DNA of 33,340 nt, from assembly GCA_018716575.1 (NCBI GenBank), contig DVJR01000135.1, positions 1 to 33,340 on the forward strand. Direction: 5' to 3'. The notes below the pieces were generated by a model. It was not told where the DNA came from and made no database searches. It saw nothing but the letters and a program-made list of their open reading frames with translations. Below are positions 15,798-24,929 of the stretch, in pieces (positions within the stretch are counted from its first letter, which is position 1; the number at the start of each line of letters is the position of its first letter). The translations under genes and the position numbers were made by a program. Source of the stretch: Candidatus Scatomonas merdavium. Lineage in GTDB: Bacteria > Bacillota > Clostridia > Lachnospirales > Lachnospiraceae.

Positions 15798-16553
15798 TCA
15801 CAGCAGCTCCAGCATCCGCCGCAGTTCTGCCGCCGGAAGCTGGCCCGGAGCCGAAGCGGCGCCAGCCGTTCCGAAGGTCAGGGCAGAACCGGTCAGCCGC
15901 CCGCTGACCCGGGAGACCGCGCCCAGCCGCCCCATGGACATGGTGATCAGGGGCCGTTCCGTCCGGCCGTCCATCTCCGCCGTCACCTCCAGCAGCGCCA
16001 GCACATCGCCGGGGCAGGAGGGCATCACCGCCAGCTTCAGAATGTCCGCGCCGGTCCGCTCCAGCTCCTCCAGCACGGAAAGCATCTCCGCCCGATCCGG
16101 CGTCCGGCTGAAGAAATGGCAGGAGGCAGCCACAGGCTTTCCGGCTTTCTGAACAGCCGCCACAAGGCTTTCGGCGTCCAGGCCGTCCATGCACCCCTCC
16201 ACGTCGATCATGTCCGTTTCCGGCCTCTCCGCCGCCCACAGATTCAGCTCCCGGTAGGCTTCTGTCGAAATCGCCCGGTTTCCGCCTTCCGCCGCGCTAC
16301 GGAAGGTGAAAAGGATCGGAATCTGTCCGCAGATGTCGGATACGGCGGTCAAAACTTTTTCCGCAGCCTTCCGCTCTCCTGTTTTTTCGTAAAAATCCGC
16401 ACGCCATTCCAGCAGATCCGGCTTCTCCGCCGCCGCGGCGCGGGCCTGCTCCAGGATTTCCCGCTCCGTCACGCCCGTCACCGGAATGCAGATTTTCGGA
16501 ACGCCGTCGCCCAGCGCCGTCTGTTTTAATACAACTGTCTTTTTATTATTCAT
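15798..16553 (-). CDS. aroD: Type I 3-dehydroquinate dehydratase
   Basis: PKICIPVTGVTEREILEQ...DLLEWRADFYE...IPILFTFRSAAEGG...PVAASCHFF...DILKLAVMPSCPGD; start MNNKKTV at 16553. Confidence 0.95.
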   Translation of the reverse strand: MNNKKTVVLKQTALGDGVPKICIPVTGVTEREILEQARAAAAEKPDLLEWRADFYEKTGERKAAEKVLTAVSDICGQIPILFTFRSAAEGGNRAISTEAYRELNLWAAERPETDMIDVEGCMDGLDAESLVAAVQKAGKPVAASCHFFSRTPDRAEMLSVLEELERTGADILKLAVMPSCPGDVLALLEVTAEMDGRTERPLITMSMGRLGAVSRVSGRLTGSALTFGTAGAASAPGQLPAAELRRMLELL

Positions 16554-16654
16554 TTCATACCTCTTTCGTCCTTTTCCGGGCTTCCGCTCCGCTCCCGCAC
16601 AGAAAGCCGCCGCCTTTGCCCTGATACCAGGAAATCGTCCATTGCATTTCAATC

Positions 16655-16674
16655 CGCGCCCTGCTCAGGGCGCG
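16655..16674. other. Hairpin in aroD/aroE divergent intergenic region
   Basis: CGCGCCCT-gctc-AGGGCGCG. Confidence 0.5.
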
Positions 16675-16816
16675 CCGTTTCTGAAACCTTCTCACTCATT
16701 TTAATATATTTCCCGACGCAGGACAACCGAAAATAATCAATGCACAGATTACCGCAATGTGCTACAATAGCCTTATCTTTTGATTATGAATACGGAAAAT
16801 TCTCAGGAGGGATTTT

Positions 16817-17695
16817 ATGGAACAGAATTTTTCAATCACAGGCCGCACGGGCCTGACGGGACTTCTGGGCAGCCCGGTGGCTCACAGCCTGTCGCCGCTT
16901 ATGCACAACGAGGCCTTCCGGCAGCTGGGCCTGGATTATGTATATCTCTGCTTTGACGTGAAAGAGGCCAAGCTTGAAACGGCTGTCCAAGGCCTGAAGG
17001 CCTGCGGAATCCGGGGCTTTAACCTGACCATGCCCGACAAGAACCGGATGGCGGAGCTGGCGGACGAGCTTTCTCCCGCCGCGTCCATCATCGGAGCTGT
17101 CAACACGGTGGTCAATGAAAACGGCCGGCTCATCGGCCACAATACCGACGGAACCGGCTTCATGCGCTCTGTAGCCGATGCAGGGCTGTCCATACAGGGC
17201 GCTTCCATGACCATCTTCGGCGCCGGCGGCGCTTCCACGGCCATCTGCGCCCAGGCGGCGCTGGACGGCGTGAAAAATCTGTACATTTTCGCACGCCCTG
17301 CCAGCCGTTTCCACCAGCGCACGCTGCGTCTCGTGGATACGATTAACCTCTCCACCGGATGCCGCGCCGTTCTCTGCGACCAGGCCGACCGCGCCGCGCT
17401 GAAACAGGCCCTGGAAAAAAGCAGCCTGCTGGTTAACGCCACCTCTGTGGGCATGGCCCCCGACACCAACCGCTCCATTCTGGAGGACGCCTCCCTGCTC
17501 CGGCCGGAGCTGACGGTAGCAGACATTATCTACAATCCGCGGGAAACACTTTTTCTGCGTCAGGCAAGGGAAGCCGGATGCCGCGCCTTTAACGGCATGT
17601 ACATGCTGCTCTATCAGGGCGCAGAAGCCTTCCGGCTCTGGACCGGACAGGAAATGCCAGTGGAAAGCATCCGCGAAAAATATTTTAAACGCTGA
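16817..17695 (+). CDS. aroE: Shikimate/quinate dehydrogenase
   Basis: GLLGSPVAHSLSPLMHNEAF, FNLTMPDKNRM, AVNTVVNENGRLIGHNTDGTGF, FGAGGAS. Confidence 0.93.
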   Translation: MEQNFSITGRTGLTGLLGSPVAHSLSPLMHNEAFRQLGLDYVYLCFDVKEAKLETAVQGLKACGIRGFNLTMPDKNRMAELADELSPAASIIGAVNTVVNENGRLIGHNTDGTGFMRSVADAGLSIQGASMTIFGAGGASTAICAQAALDGVKNLYIFARPASRFHQRTLRLVDTINLSTGCRAVLCDQADRAALKQALEKSSLLVNATSVGMAPDTNRSILEDASLLRPELTVADIIYNPRETLFLRQAREAGCRAFNGMYMLLYQGAEAFRLWTGQEMPVESIREKYFKR

Positions 17696-17709
17696 ATACG
17701 GAGGGAACT

Positions 17710-18375
17710 ATGGGAACATTTGCATCTGATACATCCGGAAGGACGGCGGCGGACTGGGGCAAGGCTCTTCTGATTCTGCTGGCCGGACTAACTATCGCTC
17801 ATCTGGGAGTCACACTGTTCCTGCAGGCCAACATGGGAACAGATACATTTACCGTTCTGATTCAGGGACTCTCTCTCTGTACAGGACTTACCGTTGGCAC
17901 GGTCCATGTAATCGTTCTGTGTCTGCTGATGGTCGTCATGCTGCTGACTACCAAAGGTTACGTCAAGCCCGGAACCGTTGTCTGCGCTTTCTGCGGAGGC
18001 CCTATCATTGATTTTTTTACCTGGCTTCTGCGGGATCTGATCAACAGCGGCTCGCCTCTGGCAGTCCGGATCGTCAGCATGGTAGCCGGCTGCATCATTC
18101 TGGCCCTGGGTATGTCCGTCGTCATCAACAGCAATGCCGGCACCGGCCCCAATGATCTGATCGCTCTGATCCTCTCAGACAAAATCCCGCGCATCCAGTT
18201 CCGCTGGATACGGATTCTCTGCGATCTCTTCTTCGTAGTCGCAGGATTCTTCCTGGGCGGCACTGTCGGCGCCGGTACAATCGTAGCCGTCTGCCTTACA
18301 GGGCCTCTGGTACAGTTCTGGCTGCCTCTCTCAGCCCGCCCTGTCCGGGCGCTTCTCCGCAGACCGGAAGAATAA
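17710..18375 (+). CDS. YczE/YyaS/YitT family membrane protein
   Basis: Multi-TM; ANMGTDTFTVLIQGLS, GMSVVINSNAGTGPNDLIALIL. Confidence 0.75.
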   Translation: MGTFASDTSGRTAADWGKALLILLAGLTIAHLGVTLFLQANMGTDTFTVLIQGLSLCTGLTVGTVHVIVLCLLMVVMLLTTKGYVKPGTVVCAFCGGPIIDFFTWLLRDLINSGSPLAVRIVSMVAGCIILALGMSVVINSNAGTGPNDLIALILSDKIPRIQFRWIRILCDLFFVVAGFFLGGTVGAGTIVAVCLTGPLVQFWLPLSARPVRALLRRPEE

Positions 18376-18411
18376 TCCGGGGGGCGGCTTCCGGCCGTCC
18401 CGTCAGAAAAT

Positions 18412-18530
18412 ATGGCTGTCTCACAAAAGCCGCTTTGAAACACAAGCAGCCGTCAGATACAGAAGAATCCAGAACATTCTTCTGTATCTGACGGCACGCA
18501 TCACTTTCAGCGGCTTTTTGAAACAGCCAC
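18412..18530. repeat. MITE-like palindromic element, copy B (~118 bp)
   Basis: TIRs atatggctgtctcacaaaagccgctttgaaa / tttcagcggctttttgaaacagccacat around a perfect 19-bp hairpin (18450-18468/18476-18494). Confidence 0.7.
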
Positions 18531-18556
18531 ATTTTTGCAGTTCTTTTGGATACCGT

Positions 18557-19720
18557 TTATTTTCTCTTCAGGAAATCCGGAATCTGGATGTCCTTCTTCG
18601 GCACATTGCTGGTGATCGGCGCAGAAGACCTCGGCGCGGTGAAATTCGGCGCTGCCTGCTGCTGCGGCATCTGGAAGGTGGGCATCTTCACGCCTGCGTT
18701 GGTGAAAGCACTCTTCCGGGTAGCTTCCGCCGCCTTCTTCGCATCGGCTACGCTGGCCTGACGCGCGGTGGCATCGTCCAGTCCGGTGGCAATAACGGTG
18801 ATCCGCGCCGTATCCGGAACGGAATCGTCGTACATGGCGCCAAAGATAATGTTGGCGTCCTCGCCTGCCAGGTTCTGCACATAGCTGGCCGCATCGTTGG
18901 CATCCATCAGGCTGATGTCGCCGGAGATGTTGATGATCACGTGGCTTGCGCCCTCGATAGTGGTCTCCAGCAGCGGGCTGGATACAGCCTGCTGTACGGC
19001 CTCCAGAGCCTTGTCGTCGCCCTTGGCCTCTCCGATGCCAATATGGGCGATGCCCTTGTCGGTCATGACGGTCTGCACGTCGGCGAAATCCAGGTTGATC
19101 AGAGCCGGCAGGTTAATCAGGTCCGTAATGCCCTGCACCGCCTGCTGCAGCACTTCGTCCGCCTTCTTCAGAGCCTCCGGCATGGTGGTTCTGCGGTCCA
19201 CGATCTCCAGCAGCTTGTCATTCGGAATGACAATCAGCGTATCTACGTTCTGTTTCAGCTTCTCAATTCCCATAAGCGCATTGCTCATACGGGTCTTTGC
19301 TTCAAATCGGAAGGGCTTCGTCACAACACCGACGGTCAGGATCCCCAGCTCCTTGGCCAGTCCGGCCACTACAGGGGCCGCACCGGTTCCGGTTCCGCCG
19401 CCCATACCGCAGGTCACGAATACCATATCGGCGCCTTCCATGAGCTGCTTCAGCTCTTCGACGCTCTCCTCGGCGGCTTTCTCCCCTACCTCGGGCTTCG
19501 CTCCCGCTCCAAGCCCTTTCGTAATCTTCTCTCCTATCTGAAGGACTGTCGGCGCCTTGCAGAGCGTCAGCGCCTGTTTATCCGTATTCACACCGACGAA
19601 TTCCACTCCGCCGATGGATTCTTCCACCATTCTGTTTACTGCATTGTTCCCGGCTCCCCCGACGCCAATGACGATGATCTTCGCAGATGATTCTGCTTCG
19701 TTTGTCATAATCTCTAACAA
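18557..19720 (-). CDS. ftsZ: Cell division protein FtsZ
   Basis: [29 protein letters not shown] tubulin signature; C-terminal peptide [10 protein letters not shown]. Confidence 0.99.
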   Translation of the reverse strand: MLEIMTNEAESSAKIIVIGVGGAGNNAVNRMVEESIGGVEFVGVNTDKQALTLCKAPTVLQIGEKITKGLGAGAKPEVGEKAAEESVEELKQLMEGADMVFVTCGMGGGTGTGAAPVVAGLAKELGILTVGVVTKPFRFEAKTRMSNALMGIEKLKQNVDTLIVIPNDKLLEIVDRRTTMPEALKKADEVLQQAVQGITDLINLPALINLDFADVQTVMTDKGIAHIGIGEAKGDDKALEAVQQAVSSPLLETTIEGASHVIINISGDISLMDANDAASYVQNLAGEDANIIFGAMYDDSVPDTARITVIATGLDDATARQASVADAKKAAEATRKSAFTNAGVKMPTFQMPQQQAAPNFTAPRSSAPITSNVPKKDIQIPDFLKRK

Positions 19721-19804
19721 AGTACTTCCTCCTTCACAGCTTACGCCTATTTATATTCTCCTCGAAATGTCTCTTAATACTTCGGCAGTTACGTATACAG
19801 ATAT

Positions 19805-19833
19805 ATAATATAATCTATTTCCGAAATTAGCAA
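19805..19833 (-). promoter_or_regulatory. Candidate ftsZ promoter (TTGCTA-N17-TATTAT)
   Basis: Minus -35 19833-19828, -10 19810-19805. Confidence 0.55.
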
Positions 19834-19880
19834 CAGTTTTTTTCGATTTTTTCCGCATTTTTTGTTGCTCAGAGTTATGG

Positions 19881-19940
19881 TTCACAGCCGATACGGATAT
19901 AGAAACAGCCGCGTCATGCCTGCATGTAAGCGGCTGTGAA
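19881..19940 (-). terminator. Competing hairpins between ftsQ and ftsZ
   Basis: ttcacagccg/cggctgtgaa (19881-19890/19931-19940) and acagccgc/gcggctgt (19905-19912/19930-19937) share the same arm. Confidence 0.5.
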
Positions 19941-19972
19941 TCGCGGCTGCCCCGGGACACCTCTTCCCACAC

Positions 19973-21007
19973 CTAGGACTCCGTGTCAAAAATGATGTTC
20001 TGCGTCTCTTCCGTATAATCCTCCAGGTGCAGCGTTCCTGCCAAGCCATCCAGCTTTGGCAGAATGGCGGCTACCCGGGTCATCTTCTCCTCCAGCTCCT
20101 GATCTGTTCCCAGAGCGATCTTCACATTCCCGTAATAAAGAGTCATGGACTGATCCTCTGCGAATTCCACGTAATCCGGCTGGATATCATACCTGTCAAT
20201 CATCCTCGTCAGCGCCAGTATGGTGTTAAAAACAGACGTATCTTCCACCGGAAGGATTTCGCCCACAGCCACACTGTCAAAGGAAAGCCCTGTGATCAGC
20301 GGCACATCCGTCAGCGCCGGCCGGTATCCGCTGTCTGATGACGTTTCGCTTTCCGAATCCGTTTCCTGGCTCTCGGTCGTCACCGGATCTGCCGAGAGGA
20401 CTCCGCCGGCATCCGATGCGGACGAAGTGTCTGAGGTACTTCCTTCCGCATTTCCTGATGTATCGCCTGTACCCGCACTGTCCGCAGAGATAGCCTCCTG
20501 TCCGGACTGAGACTGCGTTTCCTGACCGGATGAAAAAGCAGAAGAGAAAGCAGAGCTGTCCGCAGCTGTTCCGGCATTACCGCTTTCACCGCCCGACGCA
20601 CTTTCAGATGTCAGAGCCTCCAGCACCAGTCCATCCTTATCGAAATAGTAATCTGTTCCATCCTTCTGCACATACCCGATGGGCTGTTTCTCATTTACAT
20701 GAAGCCTCACCGAATTCCGGTCCAGATACTCCACATCTACAGACTCCATAAATGGTATATCATTCAGAGCAATATGACTCTGAAATGTGGAAAGCAGCAG
20801 AGAATTATGGCCGAAAAAGCCCTGCAGAGCCATATCCTCCACCTCTTCCTCTGTATAGCGGGTGTTTCCCACTACTTCCACATCAGTAATATAAAACAGT
20901 CCCCAGAAAATCAGAAAGGCCAGAAGCAGGGCGCCAATAATGCCCAATATGATACGGCGCTTTACTTTTTTTGACAGTTTTCTGTAATTTGATCTGTGTT
21001 TACGCAT
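19973..21007 (-). CDS. ftsQ: Cell division protein FtsQ/DivIB
   Basis: Single TM, POTRA ITDVEVVGNTRYTEEEV; start MRKHRSN at 21007. Confidence 0.88.
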   Translation of the reverse strand: MRKHRSNYRKLSKKVKRRIILGIIGALLLAFLIFWGLFYITDVEVVGNTRYTEEEVEDMALQGFFGHNSLLLSTFQSHIALNDIPFMESVDVEYLDRNSVRLHVNEKQPIGYVQKDGTDYYFDKDGLVLEALTSESASGGESGNAGTAADSSAFSSAFSSGQETQSQSGQEAISADSAGTGDTSGNAEGSTSDTSSASDAGGVLSADPVTTESQETDSESETSSDSGYRPALTDVPLITGLSFDSVAVGEILPVEDTSVFNTILALTRMIDRYDIQPDYVEFAEDQSMTLYYGNVKIALGTDQELEEKMTRVAAILPKLDGLAGTLHLEDYTEETQNIIFDTES

Positions 21008-22265
21008 TGATACTCCCGCATATTCTGCTGATTTTACCGCCCAGCAGAGTAATGTTCTTTTCCAGCTGTTCATACCCCCGGTCAATATATTCCGGATGCA
21101 GAATCTCCGTCCTGCCTTCCGCTGCCAGACCGGCCGCTACAAGGGCCGCTCCACCCCGCAGATCCCAGGCACAGACCCCGGCTCCCCGCAGCCTGCCGCC
21201 GGATATCTCAAGCACGTTTCCGTCCCGCCGGATAGCAGCTCCCATTTTCTGCATCTCCACAGCAGCCCGGAAACGATCTTCAAAAATCTTCTCCCTGATT
21301 CTGCTCTTCCCCGCCAGCGTAGCGCAGACCGCCGCCAGAGGCGACTGCAGATCCGTGGGGAACCCCGGATATGCTGCCGTCTCCACATAGGGAACTGGCG
21401 TCCCGATCCGGCTGCTGTCAGTAACCAGTGTACCACTTTTCACTTCATATTGTCCACCCATTTTCTGATATACGTCCAAAACGGCTTCCAGCTCTCCTGC
21501 GGGAGCATCTTCCAGGGAAATTTTTCCACGGACAGCAGCCCCGATAAATAAATAGGTACCTGCCACAATTCGATCAGCAGGCACCGTAAATTCCGCGGGA
21601 TGAAGCTTGCGTACGCCCCTGACTCTGATCTCCGTCGTTCCTTCGCCCCGGATGTCCGCACCAGCCAGCTTCAGGAAACGGCAAAGATGAACAATCTCCG
21701 GTTCTCTGGCGCAGTTGGAAAAAAAGCTTTCTCCCCGCGCCGTTGCTGCAGCCATAACAGCATTTTCTGTAGCCCCGACACTGATTTTAGGAAACCGGTA
21801 CCTGCAGCCATGCAGCTGGTCTGCCAAAGCGCAGAAGCCCCTGCTATCCTCCCATATCCGGGCTCCCATAGCCTTTAAGACAGCCAGGTGAAGATCCACA
21901 GGCCGCTTCCCTATCGTGCATCCGCCCGGATAGCTGACGGCGATCCGCCCGCACCGGGGCAGCAGACTTCCCAGAAAAAAAATAGAGGAACGCATTTTAT
22001 CCGCATATGCTCCCGGAATCTCTCCTGTGTGGACATGCCGGCAATCCATCAGCAGGCAGTCCCCGCGCCATCGGATCCCGGCTCCCACCGATTTCAGGAT
22101 TTCTACCATGCAGCGCACATCCGCAATTTTCGGGCAGCGGCGCAGGCACACAGTCCCCCGCTGCAGCAGGGCAGCGGCCATCACCGGCAAAACCGTATTT
22201 TTCGAACCCTGTATCCGGACGCTTCCCTCCAACGGACGTCCGCCTTCTATTATATATCGTTCCAC
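21000..22265 (-). CDS. murA: UDP-N-acetylglucosamine 1-carboxyvinyltransferase
   Basis: IQGSKNTVLPVMAAALL, PGGCTIGKRPVDLHL (catalytic Cys loop), GATENAVMAA. Confidence 0.93.
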   Translation of the reverse strand: MERYIIEGGRPLEGSVRIQGSKNTVLPVMAAALLQRGTVCLRRCPKIADVRCMVEILKSVGAGIRWRGDCLLMDCRHVHTGEIPGAYADKMRSSIFFLGSLLPRCGRIAVSYPGGCTIGKRPVDLHLAVLKAMGARIWEDSRGFCALADQLHGCRYRFPKISVGATENAVMAAATARGESFFSNCAREPEIVHLCRFLKLAGADIRGEGTTEIRVRGVRKLHPAEFTVPADRIVAGTYLFIGAAVRGKISLEDAPAGELEAVLDVYQKMGGQYEVKSGTLVTDSSRIGTPVPYVETAAYPGFPTDLQSPLAAVCATLAGKSRIREKIFEDRFRAAVEMQKMGAAIRRDGNVLEISGGRLRGAGVCAWDLRGGAALVAAGLAAEGRTEILHPEYIDRGYEQLEKNITLLGGKISRICGSINA

Positions 22266-22312
22266 CGTCCGCTCTCCTGAACACCTTCTCTCATATTATT
22301 ATATGCAGGGCA

Positions 22313-23422
22313 TTACGTTTTGGTAACACTCCGCCTGGAAAAGCCCTGATTGGCGGATACAGACAGCGCCAGCCCCATCTCGCCCAGCAGAAACACCACC
22401 GACGTACCGCCATAGCTGATAAAGGGCAGCGTAATGCCTGTATTCGGTATGGAATTGGTCACGACGGCGATATTCAGAATCACCTGTATGGCGATATGCC
22501 CCATGATGCCCGCCGCAATCAGCGCGCCGCAGAGATCCGGCGCGTGGGTGGAAATCACCATCAGCCTCCAGATCAGCAGTGCAAAGACCAGCATCACCAG
22601 AACAGCTCCCACCAGTCCCAGCTCCTCACAGATAATCGAAAAAATCATGTCGTTCTGTGCTTCCGGCACAAAGCCCAGCTTCTGCAGAGAGCTGCCTAAT
22701 CCCTTCCCGAATATTCCGCCGCTGCCGATGGCGTACAGGCCCTGGATGGTCTGAAAGCCTTTGTCATAGGCTTCCGGATTTCTCCAGATGGCCAGGCGCT
22801 CCAGCCTGTAGCTCTCCACACTTAGAAACACCGCAATAAAAGCAATACCCGCACCGCCGATCCACAGGAACGGCAGGTAGCGGGGATTAGAAACAAAGAT
22901 CGTGATGATCCCCACGCCCATTATGATAATGGCCGTGCTCAGATTGTTGGAGCCTACCAGCCCCACAATCGGCAGGATGCTGACCAGCACAAGTCCCATA
23001 AACCTGAAGCTGGTGGTTTTGTTTTTCGTCCGCTCCGTCACCCAGGCCAGAAGAAGAACTACCGCCACTTTGGCAAACTCCGAGGGCTGAAAAGACAATG
23101 GCCCCAGCGAAAGCCACCGCCTGGAGCCATTGTATTCCTGACCGAAAAACAGAACCGCCGTGGACAGCCCCAGAGCAATCAGGTAAACAGCCGGCGCGTA
23201 CCGGAGAATGATGTGGTAATCCATCTTTGACACTACGTACATGCCCAGAATACCCAGCGCTGTGGCAAATATCTGTTTTTTGAAATAGTAGGCGGGATCA
23301 TTAAAACGCACTCTGCCGTTGTATGCGCTGGTGCTGTACAGAAACACCAGACCGCAGATTACCAGAATGACCACCAGGATCAGCAGGACAATATCCACCT
23401 GCCGTTTTTTCGCTTTCCCCAT
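22313..23422 (-). CDS. ftsW: SEDS-family FtsW/SpoVE glycosyltransferase
   Basis: YNGSRRWLSLGPLSFQPSEFAKVAVVLLLAW; NTGITLPFISYGGTS. Confidence 0.93.
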   Translation of the reverse strand: MGKAKKRQVDIVLLILVVILVICGLVFLYSTSAYNGRVRFNDPAYYFKKQIFATALGILGMYVVSKMDYHIILRYAPAVYLIALGLSTAVLFFGQEYNGSRRWLSLGPLSFQPSEFAKVAVVLLLAWVTERTKNKTTSFRFMGLVLVSILPIVGLVGSNNLSTAIIIMGVGIITIFVSNPRYLPFLWIGGAGIAFIAVFLSVESYRLERLAIWRNPEAYDKGFQTIQGLYAIGSGGIFGKGLGSSLQKLGFVPEAQNDMIFSIICEELGLVGAVLVMLVFALLIWRLMVISTHAPDLCGALIAAGIMGHIAIQVILNIAVVTNSIPNTGITLPFISYGGTSVVFLLGEMGLALSVSANQGFSRRSVTKT

Positions 23423-23482
23423 ATCCGGCTCCCGCCATACGTCTTTACTCTATTCTATTTTGCAGGCACAGAAATCATGCCT

Positions 23483-24871
23483 TTACATTTTCTCCGGCAG
23501 CGCCCTCACATATTCCTTGAACATGTCGCCTCTCTGCTCATAGTTGTCGAACTGCCCCCAGCTGGCGCAGGCCGGCGACAGCAGCACCGCGTCTCCGCTC
23601 TCCGCCTGTGCGGCGCAGGTCCGCACCGCTTCCTCCAGATTTTCGCAGAAAATGATATGCTCCTTCGGAAAACCGCAGGATATAGCCGCCTCCGCAATTT
23701 TTTCCCTGGTCTGCCCGATCAGCACCAGAGCCTTTACCTTTCCGTCAAAGCTCTGTATCCATTCTTCATAGGAGGAGCCTTTATCGAAGCCTCCCCCGAT
23801 CAGCACCGTGGGCCGGTTCATGGCCTGGATGCCCTTGATGGCCGCGTCGGGATTCGTACCCTTGGAATCGTTGTAATACCGGACGCCTCTCTTCTCCGTC
23901 ACATACTCAATCCGGTGTTCCACGCCTGAAAAACTCCGAACCGTTTTCCTGATACTGTCCATGGGGACTCCCGCATGGTACGCCATAGCCACCGCCGTCA
24001 TGATATTCTCATAATTGTGCAGCCCCAGCAGCTTCAGCTCCCCGGTTTTCACCACCGGAATAATCTCTCCGCCGTCAGCCAGACGGATTTCACCGTTCTT
24101 CAGATAAATGCCTCGCTCCAGCGTCCTGCGGCTGGAAAACCAGATCACCTTCGGGCGGATCGCTTCGCCGAACTTCCGCAGCACCTCATCCTCATAGTTC
24201 AGCACGCAGGCATCCTCTTCCGTCTGATTTTTTACAATCAGCTCCTTCACCCGGATATATTCCTCCATGGTATGATGGCGGTTCAGATGATCCTCCGTGA
24301 TATTGGTGATGGCGCTGGCGCAGGGGTGGAAGGCATCAATGGTCTCCAGCTGAAAGCTGCTGACCTCCGCCACCGTCACTGCCCTGTCTGTCTGCTCCAG
24401 GGCTGCATCCGTATAGGGATTGCCGATATTTCCCACTATGTATACTTCCGGACAGTAATCCTTCATGATCTGTCCCAGCAGCGCTGTCGTCGTTGTCTTT
24501 CCATTGGTGCCCGTCACCGCCAGAACGCGGCCGCGGCCTACCCGGTACGCCAGCTCGATCTCTCCCCAGATGGTCAGACCCAGCTCCCGGAAATGCTGTA
24601 CCAGCGGAAGATCGCAGGGTACTCCGGGACTCATGATCACCAGCTCCAGCTCCCGGATCACTTTCTCCGGCAGTTCTCCCAGATAAACGGAAGCCTGTCC
24701 GGCGCCTCCCAGCCTGTCCAGAAGCTCCGCTCCGGAGAGCTTCTCGTTGCCATCGTATATCACAGGCAGCGCGCCCACCTTAAGCAGCAGCTCTGCTGCT
24801 CCGATTCCGCTTTTTCCGGAACCGAATACCAAAACCTTCTTATTTTTCAGATCTATGTTTCTCTCATTCAT
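23483..24871 (-). CDS. murD: UDP-N-acetylmuramoylalanine--D-glutamate ligase
   Basis: VLVFGSGKSGIGAAELL, LAVTGTNGKTTTTALLGQ, YYNDSKGTNPDAAIKGI. Confidence 0.97.
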   Translation of the reverse strand: MNERNIDLKNKKVLVFGSGKSGIGAAELLLKVGALPVIYDGNEKLSGAELLDRLGGAGQASVYLGELPEKVIRELELVIMSPGVPCDLPLVQHFRELGLTIWGEIELAYRVGRGRVLAVTGTNGKTTTTALLGQIMKDYCPEVYIVGNIGNPYTDAALEQTDRAVTVAEVSSFQLETIDAFHPCASAITNITEDHLNRHHTMEEYIRVKELIVKNQTEEDACVLNYEDEVLRKFGEAIRPKVIWFSSRRTLERGIYLKNGEIRLADGGEIIPVVKTGELKLLGLHNYENIMTAVAMAYHAGVPMDSIRKTVRSFSGVEHRIEYVTEKRGVRYYNDSKGTNPDAAIKGIQAMNRPTVLIGGGFDKGSSYEEWIQSFDGKVKALVLIGQTREKIAEAAISCGFPKEHIIFCENLEEAVRTCAAQAESGDAVLLSPACASWGQFDNYEQRGDMFKEYVRALPEKM

Positions 24872-24929
24872 ATTCTCACCGTCCGTATTCTTGCCGTTCC
24901 AGCTTCTGATCTCCATGCCGCCGTCCTTC

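Noticed and set aside
15709-16239. 176-aa minus-strand ORF upstream of spoIIGA
   Set aside because: Out of frame within aroD and running into the spoIIG promoter; G/R-rich, no domain.
16733-16786. ATAATCAA/TTGATTAT inverted repeat upstream of aroE as a regulator site
   Set aside because: Short, A/T-rich, widely spaced; not distinguishable from chance.
18518-19690. 390-aa plus-strand ORF
   Set aside because: Lies antisense over ftsZ; composition is a codon shadow of the highly conserved minus-strand gene, with no recognisable domain.
20380-20620. Possible tandem repeat/CRISPR-like array in ftsQ
   Set aside because: Irregular Ser/Thr codon-rich low complexity without fixed-length repeats or spacers; it is coding linker sequence.
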